Virus record (IMG/VR): IMGVR_UViG_3300025122_000150
Location: 1 to 24,274 of that record
Strand: one strand, 5' to 3'
Source: a virus
Length of the DNA stretch: 24,274 bases
The position numbers and the translations under genes are program-made. Under the pieces are notes generated by a model. The model made no database searches, was not told the DNA's origin, and saw only the letters and a program-made list of their open reading frames with translations. Positions 8,266 to 19,200 of the stretch are shown piece by piece. The first letter of the stretch is position 1, and each line of letters begins with the position of its first letter.

Positions 8266-10280
8266 TGTCTATTAAAAAATATTATGCCACAAAAGACAAC
8301 ACAATAACAAATGCATTTAAAGCCGACCTTTCCAACCGGGGAACGGGCTCTAATATGGGCGCATCAGATATTTTGGAAGTTTTTTCAATTTATGGGCAAG
8401 CTTCTTCAAGCGCCTCCGGAAGTACGGCAGAACTCTCTAGGGTTTTAATGCAGTTCCCAGCCACTGGGGATTCTGGAATTCAACAAGATAGAAGTGATGG
8501 CAAGATTCCCGCTAGCGGCAGTGTTAACTTTTATTTAAGAGTTTTTAACGCAAGACATTCACAGACATTACCAAGAGATTTTACCATGACATTGTTGCCA
8601 ATATCTAGTTCATGGGAAGAAGGTTTTGGCTTAGATATGGAGAGTTATCAAGATGTAACATTAGACAAATCAGGATCAAACTGGGTAAATAACCAGACTC
8701 GTGTTGCTGCGACTGCAACAATAACCATTGTAGATCTAGGCAGCAACACTACAGACATCAATCAATTGCATGGTACTACCGGATTCACAATTACAGATTC
8801 TGCTGGAAATGCCATAGAATATTATTTTGATAAAGCTGGGGCTGCAGGTTCTACAGGAACTTCTACAGCCGATGGTATCGTGATACAGGTTAATGGAATG
8901 AGTGCAGCAACTGATGTTGCTGCTCAAGTAGAAGCTGCATTAAATAGCGCAAATGGTCATGGTAACAGCGGTAAAGAGACTATCACTATTAGTCGTACCG
9001 ATAATGTTATAAATTTAACACATGACGCAAAAGGTCCAGATGGCAATAATATTATTGATCCGGGCTCGACCCCTACGCCTACTTATATCCAATATACAGG
9101 TTTTTCCGGTGGCGCCGGTATTTGGACTAAAGCTGGCGGAGACTTTCACACAAGTTCGATTTATGAAGCCAGTTTTGTTGGAGGAACAGAAGACATTGAG
9201 GTGGATATAACGGCACTAGTAGAAGAATGGATAACTGGTTCAAGCAATGATGTTAAAGGTGCACCGGTAGGATATTTAGGAAAAGATAATTATGGAGTTG
9301 GCATAACCTTGCATACAGGAACTTTTGAATCATATTATTCTGGTTCAGACGCGTCAGATAGTACGCATCATGTAATCCCGGGCACATCCGTATACCATAA
9401 TTTGTCAGGCCCGTATAAATCATATTATACAAAAAGATTTTTTTCTAGAACATCTGAACATTATTACAAAAGACCGTGCATTGAAGCACGTTGGGATTCA
9501 TCTAGAAAAGACGATAGAGGAAATCTTTACGCTAGTAGTTCATTAGCAGCTACCCAAGAAAATTTATTTACACTATATTTATATAATTCTGTCCGCGGCC
9601 AGCTTCGAAACATCCCAGACATTGGTGATGGTGATCATATTTATGCAAAATTTTATACATCTGCTTCTGGTGGAGATATTATAACAGGGATTGTTGGTAG
9701 TGGCACTTTAATCTCATATGAAAATGCTGTTACTGGAGGGTGGAAAGAAACTGGGATTTATACAGCTTCTTTTGCTTTTAATAATACAGCTAGTGTTGTA
9801 TACGATGTTTGGTTTACAGGTAGCGAGGCAGAACCAAGCACATATATAGAATATCATACAGGGTCTTTTAGCCCAAAAAGTTTACAATCACAGGATTCAT
9901 ACATTAACCCAAAATATGCTACAACAATAAATAATCTTAAATCAGTTTATACGACAAATGAGACCGCTCGATTTAGACTCTATACTCGAAAAAAAGATTG
10001 GAGTCCGACTATTTATTCTAAGGCAACAACCACCCCAGCTTCAGATGTAATTGAAAAAGCATATTATAAAATTTATAGAGCTATAGACGAGCTAGAGATC
10101 ATAGATTATGGAACGGGCAGTGCACAACATACACAACTTTCTTATGATATCTCTGGTAGTTATTTTGATTTAGATATGTCGTTATTTGAGAAAGAATACC
10201 AATATGGTATTAAATTTTTATACTATATAAATGGTTCTTATTATGAACAACCAGAGGCGTTTAAATTTCGTGTTGAATAA
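8265..10280 (+). CDS. DNRLRE-like beta-rich tail/baseplate protein with inserted module
   Basis: This is a 671-residue, Ser/Thr/Gly/Tyr-rich protein. Residues 1-143 resemble a DNRLRE-type beta-sandwich: a tY...T.ITNAF start, a NMGASDILEVF strand, LSRVLMQFP, then VNFYLRVFNA and SSSWEEGFG. The fold seems to resume at IWTKAGGDF (about 286) and continue through VDITALVEEWI to a closing KRFFSR...RPCIEARWD strand near 390-415. Residues 145-285 look like a separate inserted module. Residues 430-670 form further beta-rich, probably Ig-like units ending in FKFRVE. The start is fixed by TAATG overlap with the J-like gene and an AAAAGGTG ribosome-binding site about 10 nt upstream. The position between J-like and I-like genes suggests a baseplate-attached or fibre-like part, perhaps touching glycans. 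The DNRLRE call is by eye and moderate. Confidence 0.75.
   Translation: MSIKKYYATKDNTITNAFKADLSNRGTGSNMGASDILEVFSIYGQASSSASGSTAELSRVLMQFPATGDSGIQQDRSDGKIPASGSVNFYLRVFNARHSQTLPRDFTMTLLPISSSWEEGFGLDMESYQDVTLDKSGSNWVNNQTRVAATATITIVDLGSNTTDINQLHGTTGFTITDSAGNAIEYYFDKAGAAGSTGTSTADGIVIQVNGMSAATDVAAQVEAALNSANGHGNSGKETITISRTDNVINLTHDAKGPDGNNIIDPGSTPTPTYIQYTGFSGGAGIWTKAGGDFHTSSIYEASFVGGTEDIEVDITALVEEWITGSSNDVKGAPVGYLGKDNYGVGITLHTGTFESYYSGSDASDSTHHVIPGTSVYHNLSGPYKSYYTKRFFSRTSEHYYKRPCIEARWDSSRKDDRGNLYASSSLAATQENLFTLYLYNSVRGQLRNIPDIGDGDHIYAKFYTSASGGDIITGIVGSGTLISYENAVTGGWKETGIYTASFAFNNTASVVYDVWFTGSEAEPSTYIEYHTGSFSPKSLQSQDSYINPKYATTINNLKSVYTTNETARFRLYTRKKDWSPTIYSKATTTPASDVIEKAYYKIYRAIDELEIIDYGTGSAQHTQLSYDISGSYFDLDMSLFEKEYQYGIKFLYYINGSYYEQPEAFKFRVE
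8697..9119 (+). other. Inserted Ser/Gly-rich module inside the DNRLRE-like domain
   Basis: Residues 145-285 of the 671-residue protein begin with ATATITIVDLG and GFTITDSAGNAIEYYFD, pass through IVIQVNGMSAATDVAAQVEA and TITISRTDNVINLTHDAKGPDGNN, and end at FSGGAG. The segment separates SNWVNNQTR from IWTKAGGDF, which read as one continuous domain when joined. I recall similar TITD..G...Y.FD / AAQV..A..S.NG / LT....G..GN patterns in other phage structural proteins, but cannot confirm this here. Boundaries are approximate. Confidence 0.5.
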
Positions 10281-10298
10281 TATAGGTTTGGTGAAATA

Positions 10299-13200
10299 AT
10301 GAGTATCAAAGACATTTTTGAACAAGACAATCCCAAAGTTTTAACATCAACAAATCTAGAAGAACTTGGTGCTGAAATAGAATCGGAAGATTATGTTGAT
10401 TCTTATGTATTAAAACAAAATAAATTTACGCCGCCCGTAGACTTCAGCCAACCTAAGAACTTTGCAAAATTTGGTTTAGCTGCAAGATATTATACTGACA
10501 CAATTGAGAGAATTTATCAAGATTTTCCGTATGATGGTTCTTTATATGAAAAAACGGCATGGCATAACAGTTCATCGTATTTAGATAATTATATTTTTGA
10601 AAATGAATATCCACGTACAAATGGACACGTAACTTTATCATATTTAGATTGGGGAACTCAAGTAACGGCATCTGATGGGTATGGTGCGACAGCAACATCA
10701 TCGTATGATTATATAAGATTTACAGGCGGGCCACACTCAGGCAATATATATGATTTAACAAAAGACCGCGGCCTAAATTTAAGATTCGGTGGTGCAGAAG
10801 GTGCCACTGTTGAATTTTGGTTAAAAAAATCTGAATTTATAAGCTCGCTTACAGAAAAAGAAGTAATACTTGATGTTTGGAGCACCGGAACGATTTCTGG
10901 TACGGTAGCAGGCGCAAATGAAGGGTATGCGCGCTTACGCATTGAGATGTCTGCAACAGCAGGCGCTTCCGATCCATCGCCATTTTACATAACATATATG
11001 TCAGGGGCTGATGGGTTTGCAAATGAAGCAATAGGATCATCTAATATCACTACAGCCTCTGTTGCGGATGATATTTGGCATCATTATGCATTTACATTTC
11101 AAAACGATGGAGATAATGTAGCCGCAGAATTATATTTTGATGGTACACATGATGCAAGTGTTTTAACAGGAACTTCAATTGGCCATGTTAGTAGCTCATT
11201 GGCTGCAAATATTGGAGCTTTAGTTACGAGACCTTCGGGAACATTTTCTACAACAGTGCCCTATTCCGCAGAAAATGGATGGGGAAAATTATCTGCGTCT
11301 ATGGATGAATTTAGATTTTGGAAAGCTAGAAGAAACCCACAACAAATAGGTCGATATCGTATTAGTCAGGTTGGTGGTGGGTCGAACACAGATGAAGCAA
11401 ATACAAAATTAGGAGTTTATTATAAATTTAATGAAGGGATTTCCCAGACAAGTTCTGTTGATTCGATAGTATTAGATTATTCTGGACGAATGAGCAATGG
11501 ATCATGGACAGGTTATCAATCCGGCGCACGAAGTTTAAATTCTGCAATTGTAGAAAGTTCAGCTTCTACGTTTGAATATAAAGATCCGATTATATATTCT
11601 TTTCATTCCGATGTGCTAAACTTAAAAACAAGACTCAATGCTTCCGGAAGTGAATGGGATCGACAGAACACATCTGCTCTCTATTATTCTTATCCTTCGT
11701 GGATAATCGAAGAAGACGAGGAAAGAGCAGGAACTTTATTAAAGCTTACTCAAATTATTGCATCTTATTTTGATACATTATTTCTACAAATAGAGGCTTT
11801 TCCACGAATAAAAGACATATATTACGCAGATGGAACTACCGGCAGTTTTAAACCATTACCTTTTGCAGAAGATATATTACAGAATACTGGATTTTTAACA
11901 CCAGAAATATTCGCGGACGCCACTGCTTTAGAATTTTTTCTTAATAGGAATGAAGAGAAAAAGTTTACAAAAAGATTGCATGAAGTTAAATCTTACATAT
12001 ACCAAAATATATATAATAATTTAACTTACATTTATAAATCAAAAGGCACAGAAAGAGGACTTAGGAACGTATTACGATGCTTTGGTGTCGATGACGAATT
12101 GGTTAGAATTAATACATATGCAGAAAATTCTGTATATCAGTTTCGTGATAATTTACGGGCGACTGCAGTTAGAAGAAAATATATTGATTTTTATCACCAC
12201 TCTCAACGTAACTCGAATGTATATCAATACGCTGATTCTTCAAACTCGAATTCTGTATCATATATCAACGGAAGAGATGAATCTGCTTCAGGTTCGGCTG
12301 TTACAGTAGAAGCAGAAGTATTATTTCCAAAAGCTCTTCCATTTTGGCATGACTTGTATGTGCCTTATCATTCAACTGCTTCTTGCTTATTTGGCGCACA
12401 CACAGCGATTAAAGATGGTGTGGCAGGAGATGTATCTTGGGATCCAACCGACTCTACAAATTTTAAAGTTTTGGCAGTTAGAAATAGACAAGGAGCCCCC
12501 TCGACTTATTTTAGATTAACTGGTTCATCAGGTGGATTTGTTCCTACGCTTACTAGTAGTTTATTTTTGCATACGTATAATAATGAAAAGTGGAATTTTG
12601 CTGTACGAGTTAAGCCTTCAAAATATCCATTAGTTAGTATCGTTGAGGGCACAACAGGTTCAACAACGAGTAGAGATCCTTATGTGGTCGAATTTTATGG
12701 TGTTAACACTTTAGGTAATCAGATCAAAAATGAATTTATCGTTTCTGGCACAATGACATATGCTCAAGGCGCAGCTTTTATAACAAGTTCTACACGATTG
12801 TATGTAGGGGCACACAGAACAAATTTCACAGGGTCGCTTATCGATTCTACTGATGTTAAAATAGGTTCTTTAAGATATTGGACTGACTATGTTCCCGATA
12901 ATGCGATAAGAGAACATTCTAAAGATGTAACAAATTTTGGTACGGAACACCCCCAAAGAAGCATAGGACTATTTCATGAGCGGTTGTCCGGAACGTACAT
13001 ACCACAAATGGAAACATTAGCACTAAACTGGGAATTTTCGAATATATCTGGATCAGATGACAATGGCCAATTTACAGTCGATGACATTTCTTCAGGTTCA
13101 ACAGAACTAACAAGTAGACATTCGTGGGTAGGTTCGATTGTTAAAAATCAACACACCGGCCGCGGCCACTTTTTTGACGCACCGCCGAATCATACTTCAT

Positions 13201-16200
13201 CATACAGTGTAGAATATATACACACTAATAAAAAGCAATTACCGGAAACATTAGGTACAGATGACGCCGTACAAATTTTAACAGATGATGACGTATATTT
13301 GGCAAGAGATTTTAAACCAATTAAATTTATATATGGAATTGAAAAAAGCATGTACCAAGTTATTTCAGAAGAAATACTTAATTTCTTTTCCAGTGTAAAA
13401 GATTTTAATAATTTGATTGGCGAACCAGTTAATAGATACCGACAAGAATATAAAGATTTAAACAAGTTAAGACAATACTTCTTTGAAAGAGTACAAAACA
13501 CACCAGATATAGAAAAGTTTGTTGAATATTTTAAATGGATAGATTCTTCTGTATGGAAAATGTTAGAACAGCTTATTCCAGCTAGTTCTAATTTTATTGA
13601 AGGATTGAGAAATGTTGTTGAGAGTCACGTTTTAGAAAGAAATAAATATTGGACAAAGATGCCAACATTGGACTTAAAACGGTCTGACCCTGAAGGTCAA
13701 TTGTTAGGAATTAATGAGCTTTTATATGATTGGGAATTTGGTCATTCTCCAAATCAACTTTTTAATTTAAAAAGCATTGCATTTAATGGTGCCAATAACC
13801 AGTCACAACTTACAGTTTCTGATCATACTAGTCTTAGTTTTGGTGCTGATGGAACAGCAGCAAATGAGCCTTCTTTCACATTTTCTTCTTGGATAAATAT
13901 GACAGACGCGTCTAGATTTTATATTCTAGGCAAAAGAAATACTTCAACATCGAAGTCTGAATATGTTTGGTATGTAGATGCTTCGGACAAACTAATCCTT
14001 CTTATCAACGACACCAACACCACTAATTTTATAGCAAATGCAGCCGATGCCGCAGTAACGAGTTATGAAGGCCAATGGATTCACGTATGTACAACATACG
14101 ATGGGTCCGGTGGCGGCGCCGGGATAAAAATGTACATTAACGGCTCAGCGGTTGCGATGGCGTCACCCAGCACCGGAGGTTCGTACACCGCCATGGATAA
14201 CACCAATGCAGATTTTTTCATTGGACGTTCGGCTGCAAACACCGCTAATCTTGTCGCAGAAGGATTTATTGATGAGACTGCCGTTTTTAATAAAGAATTA
14301 ACCGTGGCCGAAATTTCGAAACTCCATAGATCTGGACTTACTTGGGACTTAAATAATTTCTTTCATGCTAAAGATCATCTAGTTTCTTGGTGGAGGATGG
14401 GTGACAAAGCAACGGGAACATCCCCAAATTTCACTATTCCAGACCAGATTGGCGATAATGATGCTGTGATGACTGTTTTCCAAGATACTGAAACTAGCAA
14501 AGTTGTTACAAACGCTCCACCTTCCACACATACGAATGAAAATGAGAATTGTCTTTGGTGGAAGGAGAGAGCAGAAAGAACAAATCCAGTTATTTCTTCT
14601 GGTGACGTCAACATCGATAGTGAAAAAGATGGCATTCTTAAAATTTTAACAACTAAAACTAGCGCTTCTGGCCCATCTTTAAGTGGTTCGTCGGGAATTT
14701 ATGAAGGGTCATCGTATGTTTTACGTAATCTTTCGTTGCCTTACAAATTTTCAGTTGACGAGTCTATACAAATACATGGCGGATCAAACTTTCATCCAAA
14801 TAAGCAAGCTGGCATTTTTAAAGCAGAAGCAGATAAAGATGATAGTACTAGTTTTCTTGTTGTTAGCGCGTCTAGTGTAGATTCTTTTGAAAATTGCACC
14901 GACAACTCAGGACTAACCCAGAAACGTAAACATTCATTTGGAGCATATTTGCGGTCTGAGGTACCAAATTTTGAGGATAAAGATTCTTATTTAAAAACAA
15001 AAGGCGCTTTATTTTCTCCATTTAGTTTGCATAGCGCTTCTAATGATGGAGGATATTCTGATACATTCACAAGTAGTTTTAAAGCTGGAATAGATATTAC
15101 AAATCTTCATGAAGATAGTTACGGGCCTTGGTACGAGACACCATTACAAGGTCACTTTACAGAGAAATATGTTGGAGGGCTTCAGTATAGACATGTTGCA
15201 GTGAATACGGGCTCAGATGATAAAACTAATCGACCTGAAGGTTGGTGGTTAACAATTCACGGAAACACTCTTTTCTTTTATGGGCCCGGAGCAGATACTC
15301 AAGACAGAACTAGACCAAAAGCAAATCGATTCAGAGAACCAATGGCTAAACGCCCGGTCAATATTAAAAATATTCTACAAAAGACGGGTTCAACTATAAT
15401 TGGAAACTATGAACACGATTATCAAATAATTCAAACTTCTGGAAGAAGAACGAATAATAGATATTTTGTTAAGAACGAAGGTATCACTATTGCAAATCAA
15501 GAAACTTCAGCAGTATCAGGGGTTATTGATTTTACTTTACCAGATAGAAATATATCAGGTTCAAATGATTTTGTTTTTGTTGAAAGATTTTCCGCTCCCG
15601 GCGGCCCAGAAGTTATGTCTAGAGGATTTTTAGATGTTGAGGCAGAAGAATATTCAATTTATAATGCATTGCCATGGCGTAATCTTACAGTCCGACAACC
15701 ATTAAATTCATTATTAACAAAACACTGCGGCCAGTTTGGATATGATATTGACACTGGATATGGATATACTGCTTCATTCCATAAAGTTCATAGAAACTCT
15801 TTGAAACGAATTGAAGGCGATCTTACGACTGGATACGTGACTGGCACAACATATGATAATTGGTACGTACGACATGCAATTCCAAGATCTGAAACACATT
15901 ACGCTTGGATAACAGCCTCAGTAGATTATTCCGCTTCTGCTAGATTTTCTGGATATACAGGAAAACGTTGGTATGAATCTAGCTCTGTAGGTTGGACCGG
16001 CGCGATTGGGTTTGTAAGTGCGAGTGATTTTGTTGGTTGGGACGCCCCTGGCTACACCCTCGGGACTGACAAAAATATTTTACTTGGAGCTGGAATTCCG
16101 GACCAGGATTTGGTTTATGGCGACTTTGCAGGACTTAATACTATAATTTATGAACCAGTATCGTCTTCAGAGAATACGCTTGGATATCCCTTGGGAACAT

Positions 16201-19200
16201 CTTTGGGGTCTGCCGACCTCACCGAACTTCAATATAGAAATGTAACTTTTTTTACCAACACGGCAATTAGCCTTGTCGCACCAGGCGCGGCCAACCTTTT
16301 GATGCTTAAACGAAACGGACCTTACGGATGGCCTTCTTGGAAACAAATTAGAGGATATGAACATCCAATTGTTAAATCTCATAAGAAACAAAATATTATT
16401 TCTCATATGAAAGCACCAAAGCTTAAAGTGATAAAGCCATTTACAACAGACCCTTTTGAATATCCACACCCTCATCCTCATAAAGAGAGAATTAACCTGA
16501 ATTATCAAGAAATGGGAGTGGTAGACAAAACTTTTAAAAAGTATTGGACCATCTTTGTCACAAATAAACAAGATCGCTTCAAAAATTATAATGAACCAGT
16601 AGTAGTCTCAAGGTACAAACCAATTTTACATCATTTCGAGTATGAAGAAAATAAGACATTTCAAACCACTACTCTAAAATATACACACGCAAATAATTTG
16701 TCAGTGTTCACGCATGTTGAATTAAGAATGGACCTTGATTATTATCGATATGATAAGCCAAAAGATATTTTTACACGTGACCAAAAAATACAAATATATG
16801 ATAGTCTTTTAAGTATGTACATTGATGATTCTCCGCTTGAGCCATTTAAACCACGTGCCATTTATTGTAGTGAGGATATATTTCCAAGAGAAATTAATAC
16901 ATTCGCCTCTTCTATAAGAAGTCGACAATTATATGCACCAGGTTTTTGGAAAGAGCGTGGCACTGACCGGCTTGAGCCACCGGAAGGTTCAATGGTTGGT
17001 GTTTATAATTCTCAAGGAGAGGGCGGTGATGAAGCTCATGTCCAAAGTATTTGGCCATTAGATCCGAGAGATAAATATGATGATCCTGCATTGCCTTCGA
17101 CCAGTAGCGGCGACGGCGCAGGTGAATTACAAAACAATTATTGTATTTTTTATAATGACGCTCATGGTCATCCCATTAAAGCTGGTGCATTGTATGCAAG
17201 ACCAATTCCATTTTCTGGGACTACGGAAGAGTTATTTTCTGGAGACACTCTCTTTGAAGTTGCTGATCAATCGGGCAGAGCCCCGTTCCCAGAACATACA
17301 TATGACAAATGGATTGATGAAATTAAAAGAGTAGGTAAAGACTATTCAGTAATCCCGGAATTTAGGATTAGTGAACATTTAGACCATTATATGATGGACG
17401 CTTCCGGAGGTCTTGAAAATTATCTTAAGAAAAATATTAGTTGGCTTAGTTTAACAGGTACGGCCGTTTCTGCGAGCAATGAAGCCGATTTTTATAAAGT
17501 TTACGGTATGAGCGATTTTTTGAAATATTTTTCAATTATTAGAGATGATCATGAAGACATATTTGGAAAAAGTGCACATGGAGTTCCTCAAATTGATGAA
17601 CAGGGGGCGCCGACAGGAAAAGTAATAACTGTTGCTTCAATCGGGTCAGAAGCTGAAATTAGACTTAAATGCAAAGCCTTAATGAAGTTTTTACCATACG
17701 ATGGATTTTACCCTGCTCTCAGGACAGTCCAATTAGCACAATTAATGTCGCAGTCATATGCTAGCACAAACGCAGCTAACAATGATAAGTGGGTGATTCG
17801 TGATAAAAATAATAATCCTGCCAGTTGGGCCGCGGCAATGAAACCATTTTATGCTCCCGGGATAATGTTTAATTCTATTAAATCTGGAGTCGCAGTGGAT
17901 TACCCAGTTTACATCTCGCCATCGCACGCCATCACTGGTACTAATTCAGGTGAATACTGGGATGTTCAACATATGAGAATTTCAGAGTCAACTGACACCA
18001 ACTTTTTTAAGCGGTTTCCTTTCGAGAGATTATTGGCGCCACACCAAGGGAATCCTTCACTAATATATGATCTTGAGCCTCATGCTTCTGCTAGTCTAGA
18101 TGCGACTAGTTCTTTACGTCATCATTTTGATGATCGTTATACTATAGGAATAAACAACTTTTTAGCAGAAGTACCATCATTTTTCTTAAGAGGTGGAGAG
18201 ATGACCCAAATCGAATCAGGCTGGGAAAGTGAATTTGAAACAGTTAATTTAGATTCGGATGGTCCACAAGAATATACTATGAGAATTGTTTTGTCTCATG
18301 GCACATCTGCCTCTTATGAAGATGCATCCAAGTCTTATGCTGCAGCGGGTGAATTTAGCCCAATCGGACAGACTTCTAAAGCTGGGAATCATATCTCATA
18401 TGTAGATAATCCTAGAACAATCACAATGTATGATCGTCAGTGGAGCGCACCTTTGACGAATGGTATAAATTACCCCAGAGGTCATGGTTCTTCTTTTGGA
18501 CCGCCATTTGTGTCGAAGGGTATTAGGAAAGGTGTTCTCTCAGGCGTCGCCACACCAGTAGACCGTCCATCTGGCACTTATGAACCATATACTCCTCCTT
18601 ATTTTGATGGGTATTCGCATGTAGAACTAACGTTTAGGCCCGATTCGTTACCAGACCACATATTAAGCCAGTCAAAGGGCGCCGCCGGACAATTCTCTTT
18701 AAGTCAGATATTAAACAACTTAACTGCTACATTTGCCAGACAGTGCACACAGGCTTTTCATGTCCCAACTACAGACTACCCCGCAAGCATGTATTGGGCT
18801 TATACAGGATCTCACAATCCCGCAGTACGGCATTCCATGCAAATAACGGCGTCAATTAATATATCATTAAAACGCCAAAAGAAATTTAAGGTTACATACG
18901 CAACCTCCACTGAAATAGACTCTGAAGTTGAGCCCGGATACCCACCAGACAAATTTGAAGAGCACACAACAGATGGAGAACAATATAAATGGGTAATACA
19001 GCCAAAGTGGGAAACGCCGATATTAGATTTTGCGAATGTGGATGCGACGGTACCAGAAGGTGCTCCTTCTTCAGAAAATTCATTTTCCGGAAGCGACGGT
19101 ATAGCAAAAGGAATGTGGCATCAATATGGTTCAATCCCTGAACCAGGCACTGGGCTTACTTTATCTATTCAAGACGATTATATTGGGAAGCGCATCCTCA

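Noticed and set aside
16167-16571. 134-residue open frame on the minus strand
   Set aside because: It lies wholly inside the giant gene, antisense, with no gene-like domain or context; a shadow.
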